A stretch of 64,000 bases of DNA from Saccharomyces paradoxus (Eukaryota; Ascomycota; Saccharomycetes; Saccharomycetales; Saccharomycetaceae), in the NCBI RefSeq assembly GCF_002079055.1, contig NC_047502.1, positions 310,001 to 374,000 on the forward strand, in the 5' to 3' direction. Below, in pieces: positions 22,149 to 32,722 of the stretch. Positions within the stretch are counted from its first letter, which is position 1. Every line of letters starts with the position of its first letter. The notes under the pieces were generated by a model. That model was not told the origin of the DNA. It saw only the letters and a list, made by a program, of their open reading frames with translations, and did not search any database. The position numbers and the translations under genes were made by a program.

Positions 22149-23193
22149 TGGCCCAGGTGGTGTTGATATTCTTTATCTCTATTTTGTGAGAGGTTGATAT
22201 TGATGAGTCGGTAAAGGAAGTAATATATAATATTTTCTATAACGTCAAAGATCTTTACTTTTTTTTTAAATGAGTGGGAGGGCATTATTTCCCCTCATAT
22301 ATTCGGGGTTATTTATTTTTCGTTGCTTATAGGCAAAACCATCGATGCACACTTGATAATTAAACACTTCAAGCTCATAGAATTGGTAGGTCTCTCAACC
22401 TATGATCTATAAAAGTTTTCTACGTACAAGAAGTTAGAAATAGGTCTTGCAGATGTAATTCCATCTTGAACGAATCTATTCTTGTGAGCAATGGCAGTTA
22501 ACCAACCCAAGCCTTCGGCGGCACTTTCTCTCTTAATTCGACTTGACGTCTCAACTGAGAAGTTCCGTTTCTTTATGTTAATCGAATCCAACTTCTTATA
22601 TATTTTGGAAACAGTTGGAATACATGGTTGGTTTCGTTTGTTGTTAAAGATTAATCATGCTGTGACTTTCAACTTTTCCTTCGAAGTACGGAGTGCAGTT
22701 CCTTATATTCCAGTGATATACGATACTTACCGTAGAATCAACAACAAATGTCACAGAAGTAGCGTTGGTATAATAACAACACCGGTACAGTTCCATACTC
22801 CTGTGGCCGCAAGATCCCAAACACCACTTTCAGCTTCTTATAATTCAAGGTCTCTGCATCAAATTCAATTGTAGGCTTTGTTGGAACAACCAGTTCTATT
22901 TAGACAATACAAGATCGTGATTTTTCTCAGCAACTGTCCAATCTGAAATCATGTTCCTTAATTGCATTTATGCTCTCCATCATCCTTCTGATATGCTACA
23001 AATAATATTTTCCATTCCTACTGATCTTGTGGAATTCCACTAGCTGTCCTGCTCTGCGATATACGCAGGTTGAAGTTCAGTATCGACTGTGATTGTCAAT
23101 TCAACCTTGATAACAATGATGGAAGTCATCGCTTCGTCGCAATTAAAAAAAAAATCTTTGAGATGAGCACTAATTGGAAAGAAAATAACGTCG
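22149..23193. other. Long CQD1/YPL108W divergent intergenic region with an unexplained ORF
   Basis: 1045 bp between divergent genes, long for this genome. It has an imperfect palindrome with CCCC and GGGG arms at 22291-22308 (two STRE-like CCCCT/GGGG elements). It also contains an ATG-initiated 127-codon plus-strand ORF at 22491-22874 (MAVNQPKPSAALSLL) with no domain I recognise. A partly overlapping minus-strand ORF lies at 22400-22591. I recognise no LTR, tRNA or snoRNA. It may hold a decayed coding relic; I cannot say which. Confidence 0.5.
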
Positions 23194-23700
23194 ATGAAGG
23201 AATTGTCTGATAGAGGGAAAGCAACAAAAATGGTGGAAGAAAACTACAGTACAGGTTTTAGGAAGCCCCACGGAGAAAAGGACCAATCAGTGACTAAGCC
23301 AATCTCTTTAGATAGTAGAACAGGTGAAGTGATTGTCAGAAAATCGACGGGGAAGACCAAAATACGTAAAGGTCAAACAGAAGAAGAGTATAAACAGCAG
23401 TTGCGGCACTACTTCAAAGTGGAAGAAGGCCCTGTGCGGACAAAGGTCGGATGGATGGATGAAGTGGATCTTTTGGCAGAGATCCGGGACGGCAAGTACG
23501 ACATCTCCAATAAGCACCAACGACAAGTACTTAGTGGTTTCTGTCATCGTCTGTTTTACCGACGTAAGTACGAGGATTGCCTGAACCTCAGCACCTACTT
23601 GCTGGGGCTCTTCGAACCGTTCAACGTGAAGAATAAAATGAAAAGGGAGCTTGAAGAGTTAGAATATATGATCGAACAGTGTCGTGGACATACATTATAA
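23194..23700 (+). CDS. Uncharacterised cytoplasmic protein, YPL108W family
   Basis: 168 residues from the ATG at 23194, the length I recall for YPL108W. Function unknown. The protein is charged with a basic, probably disordered N-terminal half (residues 1-75, rich in Lys, Arg, Glu) and a more ordered C-terminal half containing LLAEIRDGKYD, a cysteine in SGFCHRLFYRRKYEDCL and a final amphipathic helix KMKRELEELEYMIEQ. That half reads like a small helical-repeat (TPR-like) unit, which is inference. A second ATG in better context (AAAAATGG) occurs at Met13 (23230). No signal peptide or membrane segment. Its stop is 169 bp before YPL107W, on the same strand. Confidence 0.85.
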   Translation: MKELSDRGKATKMVEENYSTGFRKPHGEKDQSVTKPISLDSRTGEVIVRKSTGKTKIRKGQTEEEYKQQLRHYFKVEEGPVRTKVGWMDEVDLLAEIRDGKYDISNKHQRQVLSGFCHRLFYRRKYEDCLNLSTYLLGLFEPFNVKNKMKRELEELEYMIEQCRGHTL

Positions 23701-23737
23701 GCCCGAATCAGTTACTCAAATTTGAAAAAGATATGTT

Positions 23738-23746
23738 CCCCCCCCC
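23738..23746 (+). repeat. C9 homopolymer
   Basis: Nine consecutive C residues lie 38 bp after the YPL108W stop. Long G/C homopolymers are rare in yeast intergenic DNA and prone to slippage and sequencing error. Confidence 0.9.
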
Positions 23747-23869
23747 GACATGGCCGAGCTCATTTACATAAATAGCATAAATTAGACATAAATCATAATA
23801 CATAACTTTTACAGTTATTAGAGTGTGTATGAAGGCGTCATTAGATAGAGACGTGATTCAAAGCAGAAA

Positions 23870-24616
23870 ATGATAAGAAGTCATGGATGGACATTACTCA
23901 ACAGATTTTATCCAGTGCGGAGCTTCACAAGATACTCTAAGATAGATATGACTTTTGAAGGAAACACTCAAGATATCTCTACTTCTATCGAAGAGAGAAT
24001 GTCCACTGTGTTCGGAGGACGGCTAAAGGGTGAGCCACCAAGATCTACAAGTAGAGTGCTAAGTGGTGGAATGAAGAAAATAGCAGGTGTACAAGTGCCT
24101 GCAAAACCGCAAGAACCTGATAACTGTTGCATGTCAGGCTGTGTAAACTGTGTCTGGGAGATATATAGTGAGGATCTGAGAGACTGGAAACATAGAAGGA
24201 AAGAGGCTGCGGAAAAGATTGCAGGGACTGAGGAGAGGTGGCCTAAAGACTGGAATCCACCTTTGGGATTGTTACATATGGAAAACGTCCCGATGGAGTT
24301 ACGTGAAAAGAAGCTGGAAATCGATAGTAGGAAAGCAGAACAACCTCATGATTTATCCACTATCAAAAGTTTGTTTCCTAGGAGGAAGGGGCCCCTGCCC
24401 AAAAGTGTCTTGGCAGCCAAGAGGAAAAATATTGCTTTGAGACACAAACATGAACAAGAGGAGGGGGCAGACCAAACAGTCGATGAATTAGATGCTGATG
24501 AAGGCTGGGAAGATATTCCTGTTTACGTCAAAGCATTTGCCGAGTTTGAATCAAAGAAAAGATTACAAAAGATTCGCCGACAAGAAGAGCTAAAAAAAAG
24601 AACAGCTTTAGTTTGA
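23870..24616 (+). CDS. Mitochondrial oxidoreductase-like domain protein, YPL107W
   Basis: 248 residues from the ATG at 23870. The N-terminal ~26 residues are basic and Ser-rich with no acidic residue until KID (MIRSHGWTLLNRFYPVRSF), a good mitochondrial presequence, and a second Met follows at residue 27. The core is the short oxidoreductase-like (OXLD1-type) motif with conserved cysteines, NCCMSGCVNCVWEIY, near residues 84-98. The domain name is historical and no reaction is established. The C-terminal half is charged and helical with a basic tail (KKRLQKIRRQEELKKR). Convergent with SSE1. The function stays unknown. The four-cysteine motif suggests metal binding, which is inference. Confidence 0.88.
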   Translation: MIRSHGWTLLNRFYPVRSFTRYSKIDMTFEGNTQDISTSIEERMSTVFGGRLKGEPPRSTSRVLSGGMKKIAGVQVPAKPQEPDNCCMSGCVNCVWEIYSEDLRDWKHRRKEAAEKIAGTEERWPKDWNPPLGLLHMENVPMELREKKLEIDSRKAEQPHDLSTIKSLFPRRKGPLPKSVLAAKRKNIALRHKHEQEEGADQTVDELDADEGWEDIPVYVKAFAEFESKKRLQKIRRQEELKKRTALV

Positions 24617-24940
24617 GTCGAACATATATTGCCCAAATTCTATGTACATTTTCTTCGTCTAATTTGATCTTGGCTGAAATCTATGAATGAAGGATCATAA
24701 GCATGCATGCGTTTCACTTAGAAAGTTTAAGAGGTTAATGCGTGGATACGCGTTGGCATGCCCCATTCATGCATGAACATATTCATAAATATACACATAT
24801 TCATAAAAATTTTCAGTTATATTATATTATAATCTTTTATTAACTATACAGAAACGATATTAAAAAAATGTATCCAAAGTGAGTTAAAAAAATCGAAAAG
24901 AGAAAAAAGATCCTTTTCTAATTACTTCGCTGTATCAACA
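24617..24940. other. YPL107W/SSE1 convergent 3' region
   Basis: 324 bp holding both 3' ends. It contains short repeats of GCATGC/CATGCATG (24700-24776) and an AT-rich stretch (24776-24840) with TATATT elements suited to 3'-end formation. No gene seen. Confidence 0.6.
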
Positions 24941-27022
24941 TTAGTCCATGTCGACATCACCTTCGGTATCCTTCTTTTCCTCCTTCTTTTCAGCTTCTGC
25001 CTTCCTTTGAGCAGCCAACTTTTCAGCCATAGCAGCCATTTGGGAAGCTTCTTGCTTAGATCTTATAGCTTGCTTCTTTTCTTCCTCCTTGGCCAAGTAT
25101 CTACCTCTAATAATGTTACCTAGAGAAGCCAATTCTTCGTATTTGGCAATGTACTTAGCTTTAATGGAATCGAAACCTTCGTCATATAACCACTCTTCAG
25201 CTTTGTTTAACATACCTTGCAATTTGGTCTTTTCAGCATCGGAAGCAAATGGAGCATACTCCTCTTCCAACTTACCACGTAATGTGTAAATATACTCTTC
25301 AAGAGTGTTCTTACGGTCTTCAGTCTCAGCAACTAGCTTATCTTGGGCAAGCATTTCATTTTCTTTTTCAATTAATTCATTCAACTTTTTGGCGTCTAGG
25401 GCAAAGGTGTGTGCAACGATGGTCAAGTCATCCTTTTTTACAGTCTTAGTGACCTTCTTAAATTCTTGTTCAGCATCTTCTGGAGCATCTTCTGGTAATG
25501 GAATAGGTTCTTCAACTTCAATATCTTCGATGGTGTAGGCCTCTTCAATTGTGTGTAGACCAGATGGGTCGCATCTCAACTTTAACTTAACAGGAACAGA
25601 GTCTTGGCCTTCTGGTAATTGAACACCAGTGATTTCCCAGTTGGCGATGTGTTCTTGAGTGTTTGGTGGTAACTGTGTGATGTCGGTATAGCTAGCAGCC
25701 ATTGAAAAGTCACCAGTACGGTTCAAAGTAATCAATTTGGTAGATGGGAAGGTTGAGCCTGCTGGGAAGACTTCCATGTGGTCTTCGTCCTCAACTTGTT
25801 TATCCCAAGAGTAAGAAACAGAGTAAGGATGGATATCCTCAAACTTGAATGGTCTAACTCTTAGAGTTGGAGAGTGGATGGCACAAATGAAGGCGGCACC
25901 CTTAGCAATGGCTTCATCTTGATTCAAAGTGGTAGACAATGGCTTGCCGAAAGCTTCAGAAATAGATTGCTTCAAAGTTGGGATACGAGTAGTACCACCA
26001 ATAATTTCGACAAAATCGACTTCATCAGCAGTTAATTTGGCTTGAGCAAGAGCTTTAGTAACTGGTTCAGTAACGCGCTCCAACAATGGCTTAACCAATT
26101 CTTCCAATTCCTCACGGGATAATTGGGAGGAAACATCAACATCGTTCATGACGGATTCAACAGAGAATGGTGCATTGGTATTAGCGGACAAAACTTTCTT
26201 CAACTTTTCAGCAGCAGTCAAAATTCTGTTGTAGGCCTTTGGATTTTCTCTTATGTCAATCTTGTACTTAGTCTTGAACTCATCAGCGAAGTGTTCGGTA
26301 ATAGCCAAATCGAAGTCTCTACCACCGAAATGCTTGTCACATGCAGTACCTAAGACCTTCAATTGACCCTTCTTGAAAGCCATGATAGAACATGTGTAAG
26401 AAGAGTGACCAATATCAACGAAAGCAACAATTCTTGGCTTTTCTTCACCTTCAGGCAAATCAGTCTTAAAAATACCATAAGAAACACCGGCAGCAGTAAC
26501 GTCGTTGACGATTCTAACAGGATTCAAACCGGCAATTCTAGCAGCATCAGCAATGTTGTAACGTTGTTCTTCGGTGTACCAAGGTGAGACGGCGATACAA
26601 ACATCGGTGATATTGGCTTTAGTATCTTGCTTGACGGTGTCCTTGACTTTGTCGATGAACATGGCAGCTAATTGAGTAGCGGAAAAAACATGTTTTTCAC
26701 CAGCAAATCTGACTTCAGCACCAGTCTTCTTGTCGTCTAATTCAACCAACTTAGAGGTGAAATGCTTAGATTCTTGGTCGAAATCTGGATGGTTGTAATC
26801 CAAACCAATAATTCTTTTCAAATTGGCGACAGTGTTCTTGATATTGGAAGTCTGTTTGTTCTTACCAGTTTCACCCAAGTATCTGTTCTTTGGACCGAAA
26901 CCAACAACAGATGGGGTAGAACGGTTGGAGACTTCGTTAACGACAATGTCAATACCTCTGTTTCTAGCAACAGCCAAGACAGAGTTGTTGTTACCTAAAT
27001 CTAAACCGAATGGAGTACTCAT
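24941..27022 (-). CDS. SSE1: Hsp110 chaperone and Hsp70 nucleotide exchange factor Sse1
   Basis: Cytosolic Hsp110. It releases ADP from the Hsp70s Ssa1/Ssb1 and holds unfolded clients. 693 residues from the ATG at 27020-27022. Actin-like ATPase domain about 1-390: GLDLGNNNS at the start, DIGHSS near 204, GGTTRIP near 342. A beta-sandwich domain follows, then an acidic insertion ([17 protein letters not shown], about 505), a helical lid domain, and the C-terminal [13 protein letters not shown] tail. It ends in DVDMD rather than the EEVD of Hsp70. Codon use is strongly biased, as for an abundant protein. A consensus heat-shock element lies 174-186 bp upstream. Near identity to S. cerevisiae Sse1 from memory. 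Confidence 0.98.
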   Translation of the reverse strand: MSTPFGLDLGNNNSVLAVARNRGIDIVVNEVSNRSTPSVVGFGPKNRYLGETGKNKQTSNIKNTVANLKRIIGLDYNHPDFDQESKHFTSKLVELDDKKTGAEVRFAGEKHVFSATQLAAMFIDKVKDTVKQDTKANITDVCIAVSPWYTEEQRYNIADAARIAGLNPVRIVNDVTAAGVSYGIFKTDLPEGEEKPRIVAFVDIGHSSYTCSIMAFKKGQLKVLGTACDKHFGGRDFDLAITEHFADEFKTKYKIDIRENPKAYNRILTAAEKLKKVLSANTNAPFSVESVMNDVDVSSQLSREELEELVKPLLERVTEPVTKALAQAKLTADEVDFVEIIGGTTRIPTLKQSISEAFGKPLSTTLNQDEAIAKGAAFICAIHSPTLRVRPFKFEDIHPYSVSYSWDKQVEDEDHMEVFPAGSTFPSTKLITLNRTGDFSMAASYTDITQLPPNTQEHIANWEITGVQLPEGQDSVPVKLKLRCDPSGLHTIEEAYTIEDIEVEEPIPLPEDAPEDAEQEFKKVTKTVKKDDLTIVAHTFALDAKKLNELIEKENEMLAQDKLVAETEDRKNTLEEYIYTLRGKLEEEYAPFASDAEKTKLQGMLNKAEEWLYDEGFDSIKAKYIAKYEELASLGNIIRGRYLAKEEEKKQAIRSKQEASQMAAMAEKLAAQRKAEAEKKEEKKDTEGDVDMD

Positions 27023-27607
27023 CTTTCAAAAGAATGTTTTTTGTCTATGTACTTTTTGCTTGTGGCTATCGAGAGTAAAAATAAGAATCAGAACGAACCG
27101 AATTATAAGATGAAGATTCAAGATAGAAGCAGTTTAAAACGGACAGTAACTTTTATCACGAAGGTTATATTAACAAGTAGTGCTCTTTGGAAAAGGAATC
27201 TTCTAGAAGCATCTTCGTTAAATTTTTTTCATCGCCTTTGAAAAAAAAATGAAAAAAACGAAAAGAAATACACGTAACAAATGATTATGCGCTCAACCGA
27301 CAGAACAGCTGACGTCTTCTTTAAAAGACCATCCACACCGATGATTAAGTGACTAAATGATACGTCTGCAACTTGCAAACGTGATTAAATTTCTCTATCT
27401 CACGTTAATTAAACTTTCCGTGAGCTCCATAAGCCACAGATAGTATTGTAGGCGTAAACACATAAATGTGGCGTTCATGGTATATATTAGTTATCAAGGC
27501 ATTTAGTTTCTATTAATTATACAAATAGATCGGAGATTATACTAGTTTATACATTGAGCAGAAGATATACACACATAGTAAACAAACACTATGGAACAAA
27601 AAGGCTT
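27023..27607. promoter_or_regulatory. SSE1 promoter / SYH1 3' region
   Basis: 585 bp. The SSE1-proximal part carries the heat-shock element listed separately and poly(A) runs near 27240-27270. The distal part is the SYH1 3' end. A GTAAACAA match at 27578-27585 lies in that 3' region and is probably chance. Confidence 0.7.
27196..27208. promoter_or_regulatory. Heat-shock element of SSE1
   Basis: GAAtcTTCtaGAA, three perfect contiguous inverted nGAAn units for Hsf1, with a further TTC at 27214-27216. It lies 174-186 bp upstream of the SSE1 ATG. Confidence 0.85.
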
Positions 27608-30136
27608 CTAAAATCGTTTTCCTTTCTTTTTACCAACAACTTGAAATTCCCAGTCTTCAGAACTTCCTTCAGGCATGGCTAATACTTCGCTCCAGCTTAA
27701 GGGGTCGTTAATTTTTTCTTCACATTCAGAACGTTTCTTGATGAAATCAGTGGCAAATCTTCTACCGTCCATTGTCGAACTGTAGGAGTATATGGTATCG
27801 GCAATAATTTCCTTGGATTCAGAACCTGGGGGCAAGCTAAATAGCATTTCTAAAACATTATCAGTTTGAACGCCCGTATTTAATTTTAGTTGAGACCGAC
27901 ACCATTTTAAGAATTCCTGACGCTTGGAAACAGAAGCATTACCGGGATAAGCAGGAATGCGAGATGCTTTAACTTGGCGTGCCTTAAGAGTCGGAATACT
28001 AGTAGATGAACCAATTTGTTTACTCTTATCATTCACTTTGACTTTTGTTGTAGCAGGTAACCCCCCAGAAGAACGCAGTCTGTCAGGACTGATATATGAC
28101 TTTGGTTGATTCACAGCAGCAGCGGTGGTAGAGGTCGCATTAGTAGTGCTCTTGGAAGAAACTGTCGTCCATGCATTAATTGTATTTGAAGAGTTCAATG
28201 TTGAAGATGGAGAAGGTGTTCTTGAAATAAAATCATCGAGTGAAGAAGCACGGTTGAATTTCTTAGTTTTCTTTTGGACTTGTTCCCATAGCTTTTTCTG
28301 CTCTTCAATAAAAGTAGAATTTAATTTGACATCACCATTATTGGTCTTGTTGATTTTAGACTGACCGTTAATATTGCTATTGTCCTTCATCAATTCTTCT
28401 TTAATGCCAATCTTGACCGGCTGCTGTGGTTTTATACCCCAGGCAGAACCGGTTTGAGCTTTCTGAGTTTGCGTCGAACCTAATATTTCTTTTTGTAGTT
28501 TTAATGCTTGCTCGCGGTCTAACTGAGTACGGTTAGGTTTTTTTTCTTTCTTGAAGGAGTTCTCCTTCTTCAAGTCTTCAAGAGCAGAAGAAATTTGATT
28601 ATAAACGGTACCCTCAGGTTGCTTATTAGCCCAAGGTGCTAAATTAGTGGTTGCAGAAGTTGCTGTGTTTTCAGCAGGCGATGAGGCGTCTGCGTCTCCA
28701 GTTAAAATTTGATTTAGCAATTCTTTTTGCTTTTCTTTCTCTAACTTTCCCTCTTCCTTCTTCTTCTTCTTTAATTTTTCTTCTTCCTTTTTCTGCTTCT
28801 GCTTCAGTTTCTTTTCCTTCTTTAGTTTACGTTGTTCTTCTCTCCTTTTTTTTTCTTCTTCTTGTCTTTGTTGCTCTTCCAGTAATTTTTGAGCCATCAA
28901 TTCTGCTTTTGCGAACCTTTTCTGTTCTTCAGAAGTCATTTGCAGCGTATCTTTACTTTTCAGCTCCTTAGAATTCGATAGAACATCCTTCCCATCTTCC
29001 TCTTCAACCTTTGGTTGAACCTCATCCAATACATTCTGATTTTCCTCAGCACCTCGAGATTCCTCATCCTGCTCAGTAGGAACACTTACTATGGGCTCTT
29101 CTTCATTGGTTATATTGGAAGAAGCTTCTTGTTTGTCTGGGGAAGTTGCTTCTTTGTGTGAAGGAGTTTTCCCTTCATTTAAAGGTGCCCTTTGATCAGG
29201 TCTGGTAGGAGTTGTGGATATAGGCGCAGTATATGTAGAAATTTTTGGGATGTGATCTACCTTCGTGATATGGCGGCCGTTAACTGGAACCCAAACCTGA
29301 GTTTCATGATAGTAACTTCCGTCTTCAAACTTAAGATCGAGGATTTCTTCATACGTAAAATCATCGCTATGCACATTAGCAGCAGGTTTCAAATTCCTTG
29401 ACTCAACTGTTTGCTTTTCTGATGCGGTTGGTGTAACGAGCGGAACAGCATTCAAGGCTCTAATCACAATGAAATCGAAGGCGACAAAAGGGTCCTGATA
29501 ATTATTAACCAGGGTAGTTAATTCACCTAGTCTAATGAATCGATCATTCACACCAAATGGCTCAGGAGACGTCGCTAATCTACAAATCTGCAAAGTTGGA
29601 GTAAAATATCCCCCTTGATACCACTGTGACATATTATTGGTACCAAAAGGCCCCTGGATGTTACTATTAGAGTCAATATACTTCCATTGAGATTCTATCC
29701 CTGGTGGTGGGGCTTGATTGCCAACGTTGGGGGCAAGTCCCGTAGGATTGTAAAGATAAGAAGCTACATTTGGCAATGTGCTCGACGGTTCATTGGCGAT
29801 GGAAGGGCTGCTGGCGCTCACGTGCATGTTAGATGCTGCACTGAATGCACTGTTATTTACCTGATTGGCAGGTATTTGTAGCGTGGATCCAGTAATTTCA
29901 GCGTCATATGCATTGATGGGAATAGTACCGCCCTCATTGATCACATTGCTCGCTGGTACAAATGGAGATGGCACTCTTTGGACGCCAATAGAATCCATAA
30001 TAGAGGAGGATCTTTGTAAAAGAGCTGCATTATTCATCGTTGGAGTATTGCTATTTGATAATGCAGTTGTATCTGAGTTCGCGTCTGCAAGCTTAACACT
30101 GTGAAGATCAAACGCTAAGGAGTTGATAGGATTCAT
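27608..30136 (-). CDS. SYH1: GYF-domain protein Syh1 (SMY2 homologue)
   Basis: Cytoplasmic GYF-domain protein, paralogue of Smy2. The family (GIGYF) binds proline-rich partners and acts in mRNA decay and translation surveillance of stalled ribosomes. I start at the ATG 30134-30136 (MNPINSLAFD), 842 residues; the codon before it is GTG. The GYF domain is about 148-205, with WKYIDSNSNIQGPF and MSQWYQGGYF. A strongly charged Lys/Glu coiled-coil region (about 398-478) follows, then Ser/Thr-rich linkers and a C-terminal conserved segment ending in GKKKGKRF. The plus-strand ORFs inside the Lys/Glu region are shadows. Divergent from MSD1. Confidence 0.95.
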   Translation of the reverse strand: MNPINSLAFDLHSVKLADANSDTTALSNSNTPTMNNAALLQRSSSIMDSIGVQRVPSPFVPASNVINEGGTIPINAYDAEITGSTLQIPANQVNNSAFSAASNMHVSASSPSIANEPSSTLPNVASYLYNPTGLAPNVGNQAPPPGIESQWKYIDSNSNIQGPFGTNNMSQWYQGGYFTPTLQICRLATSPEPFGVNDRFIRLGELTTLVNNYQDPFVAFDFIVIRALNAVPLVTPTASEKQTVESRNLKPAANVHSDDFTYEEILDLKFEDGSYYHETQVWVPVNGRHITKVDHIPKISTYTAPISTTPTRPDQRAPLNEGKTPSHKEATSPDKQEASSNITNEEEPIVSVPTEQDEESRGAEENQNVLDEVQPKVEEEDGKDVLSNSKELKSKDTLQMTSEEQKRFAKAELMAQKLLEEQQRQEEEKKRREEQRKLKKEKKLKQKQKKEEEKLKKKKKEEGKLEKEKQKELLNQILTGDADASSPAENTATSATTNLAPWANKQPEGTVYNQISSALEDLKKENSFKKEKKPNRTQLDREQALKLQKEILGSTQTQKAQTGSAWGIKPQQPVKIGIKEELMKDNSNINGQSKINKTNNGDVKLNSTFIEEQKKLWEQVQKKTKKFNRASSLDDFISRTPSPSSTLNSSNTINAWTTVSSKSTTNATSTTAAAVNQPKSYISPDRLRSSGGLPATTKVKVNDKSKQIGSSTSIPTLKARQVKASRIPAYPGNASVSKRQEFLKWCRSQLKLNTGVQTDNVLEMLFSLPPGSESKEIIADTIYSYSSTMDGRRFATDFIKKRSECEEKINDPLSWSEVLAMPEGSSEDWEFQVVGKKKGKRF

Positions 30137-30422
30137 CACTTACTGCCACTGCTAATCTTGGGTAAGTCGTGGAAAAAAAGAACTATCTCATGCGTCCATG
30201 GTGAATGAAATATTTTGTTTTCTTTTTCCTGCTTCCAAAGTTTGGTAAATGAAATTCCAGAAACCTACTGCCGTACCAGAGTACAATAATAAGGTGAAAA
30301 TGGGAGCAGGATGTAATAGGTGGTATTGAACGCTTCATTTATCTATGATTCATAGCTTGTTCACAGTGTGAGCCAGCTCAGTGCATGTTTTTTAAGAAGA
30401 TCAAACACCATAAACTTTGACC

Positions 30423-32399
30423 ATGTTGGTCCGTTCCAGGGTGTGTTTGCAGACAATCGCTAGAGGGTTGGTAGACTTTCCAGAAGCTTATGCTATTAGG
30501 AAAAAATTTCTCTTCAGGAAAGATACCTCGACCATCAAACAGCTGAAAGGGCTACCCAGTGGCCAAAAAATAGTGCTCAATGGGTGGATAGAGCAGAAGC
30601 CAAAAAGAATAGGGAAAAATCTGATCTTCGGACTCTTAAGGGACTGCAACGGTGACATTATCCAGTTAGTCGATAGCAAATCGTTGCTGAAAGGCTTTAC
30701 TTTAGAGGATGTGATTCAGGCCGAAGGTGTACTCTCTTTGAAGAGGAAGCTGTCAAATGAGGATGCAGATGAGTACGAAGTGCAATTGGAAGATATTATT
30801 GTGTTAAATGCTTCCAATAAAAAACCTGCGCAAATGCAGGATTTCAAATTGTCAGCCATATACCCACCTGAGTTCCGCTATTTACAACTGAGAAATCACA
30901 AATATCAAGAGTTTTTAAAGAAGAGGTCCTCTATCTCTAAGGAGATAAGAAATTCCTTTAATAATTTGAACTTTACGGAGGTTGAAACGCCAATGTTATT
31001 TAAAGCTACCCCAGAAGGCGCAAGAGAGTTTTTAGTTCCAACAAGGATAAAGAGATCTGATGGTAAACCATCATTTTATGCTCTAGACCAGAGCCCTCAA
31101 CAATACAAACAACTTCTAATGGCTGGTGGCATCAACAAATATTATCAAATGGCAAGGTGCTTCAGAGATGAAGACTTGAGAGCGGACAGGCAGCCTGAGT
31201 TCACACAGGTTGATATGGAAATGGCCTTTGCTGATTCTGAAGATGTCATGAAAGTCATTGAAAAAACCGTTTCTGAAGTATGGAGTAAATTCTCCAAAAA
31301 GCAAGGTTTATTGACTTTAGACGGTAACGGTACATTAGTGCCTGCAAAAAAAGAAGATGGCACGGTATCTGTCTTCCGTATGACTTATGAACAAGCAATG
31401 TCTCTATACGGTATTGACAAACCGGACCTGAGAGCGCCAGATTTGAAGATTATCAATCTAGGCGAGTTCAATGCCTTTAGTCATTTGAACAAAAAGTTCC
31501 CCGTTTTCGAAGTAATGATTTTAAGAAACGCTTTTTCAAATATGAAAGAGTACAAAGAACGATGGTCGTTTCTGACAAATAACAATAATTACAACTACAG
31601 AGTCCCAATAGTGCTGCCAATTGAAAATGACGAACAAGCCCAAACAAGTTGGTTTGAAAATTTTCATGCAATTGCCACTTTTGAAAACCCACATCTAATA
31701 ACCAAGTTTCTGAAATTAAAAAAAGGTGATATTGTATGCGGTTGTACAAGAGAACCAAACCATTCCATTTTTGAAAATCCCACTCCTCTGGGAAGATTGA
31801 GACAGTTGGTCTTGCAAAGTGAGCATGGGAAAAATCTTTATCATAATGTCAATAAGGATGTTGCTTCATGGATTGTTGATTTCCCGTTATTTTCTCCCGT
31901 TATAATTGAAAACAAGCCTGGTCAAAAAGAAAAGTTTGCATATCCGGAGTATGAAAAGGATAGACTATGTTCCACGCATCATCCTTTTACTATGGTGAAA
32001 CTTAACGACTACGAAAAATTAGAGGAGACGCCAGAAAAGTGCTTGGGTCAGCATTATGACCTTGTAGTTAACGGTGTGGAGCTTGGTGGGGGCTCAACAA
32101 GAGTCCACGATCCAAGATTGCAAGACTATATTTTCGAGAATATTCTCAAGATAGATAATGCATATGAACTATTTGGTCATTTACTGAACGCTTTCGATAT
32201 GGGTACACCACCACACGCTGGATTTGCTATTGGTTTTGATCGGATGTGCGCCATGATCTGTGGGACTGAGAGTATAAGGGATGTAATTGCCTTCCCGAAA
32301 AGTATTACTGGAGCAGATTTAGTTGTCAAGAGCCCAAGTGTGGTACCTGAAAGGGTTCTGGAACCTTATAATATCAAATATAGCAATTCAAAAAAGTGA
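30423..32399 (+). CDS. MSD1: Mitochondrial aspartyl-tRNA synthetase
   Basis: Class II aminoacyl-tRNA synthetase charging mitochondrial tRNA-Asp. The ATG at 30423 gives 658 residues, as in S. cerevisiae from memory. Two codons upstream are open only from TTG. The N-terminal ~35 residues are basic (MLVRSRVCLQTIARG), a mitochondrial presequence. An OB-fold anticodon-binding domain (about 45-135) is followed by the class II core: motif 1 around FNNLNFTEVETPML, motif 2 with YQMARCFRDEDLRADRQPEF, and motif 3 GFAIGFDRMCAMICG with the ATP-binding arginine near the C-terminus. GGGSTRVHD and DVIAFPK are typical of bacterial-type AspRS. Convergent with FMP30. Confidence 0.97.
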   Translation: MLVRSRVCLQTIARGLVDFPEAYAIRKKFLFRKDTSTIKQLKGLPSGQKIVLNGWIEQKPKRIGKNLIFGLLRDCNGDIIQLVDSKSLLKGFTLEDVIQAEGVLSLKRKLSNEDADEYEVQLEDIIVLNASNKKPAQMQDFKLSAIYPPEFRYLQLRNHKYQEFLKKRSSISKEIRNSFNNLNFTEVETPMLFKATPEGAREFLVPTRIKRSDGKPSFYALDQSPQQYKQLLMAGGINKYYQMARCFRDEDLRADRQPEFTQVDMEMAFADSEDVMKVIEKTVSEVWSKFSKKQGLLTLDGNGTLVPAKKEDGTVSVFRMTYEQAMSLYGIDKPDLRAPDLKIINLGEFNAFSHLNKKFPVFEVMILRNAFSNMKEYKERWSFLTNNNNYNYRVPIVLPIENDEQAQTSWFENFHAIATFENPHLITKFLKLKKGDIVCGCTREPNHSIFENPTPLGRLRQLVLQSEHGKNLYHNVNKDVASWIVDFPLFSPVIIENKPGQKEKFAYPEYEKDRLCSTHHPFTMVKLNDYEKLEETPEKCLGQHYDLVVNGVELGGGSTRVHDPRLQDYIFENILKIDNAYELFGHLLNAFDMGTPPHAGFAIGFDRMCAMICGTESIRDVIAFPKSITGADLVVKSPSVVPERVLEPYNIKYSNSKK

Positions 32400-32722
32400 G
32401 GGAAAGTTAACGTTACCTGGAAATGAGATAATTTCGGTGTGACTGTAGTATGTAGGTTTTTCTTGTAAATATTATGCCTATATTGTTTATATTGTGTATG
32501 AAGGGATGAAACAACAAAAGATATTCATTACTTGAGTTTATGGTTTTCTCAACAGTAATTGTAATTTTTTATAATATTGTGCTGTATATGAAGCAAATGC
32601 TCATAAAAATTACAAAATCATTAAATCATAAGATATTCAGTAAGCGAATTCTTCAAAGTCCAAGTTCACCGTAACTTGTCGCTATTTACAGGGAAGCCAC
32701 AGTACGAATATTAGTGCTCGAA
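32400..32722. other. MSD1/FMP30 convergent 3' region
   Basis: 323 bp, AT-rich, containing TATATTGTTTATATTG-like elements (about 32480) suited to polyadenylation. No gene or repeat recognised. Confidence 0.6.
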
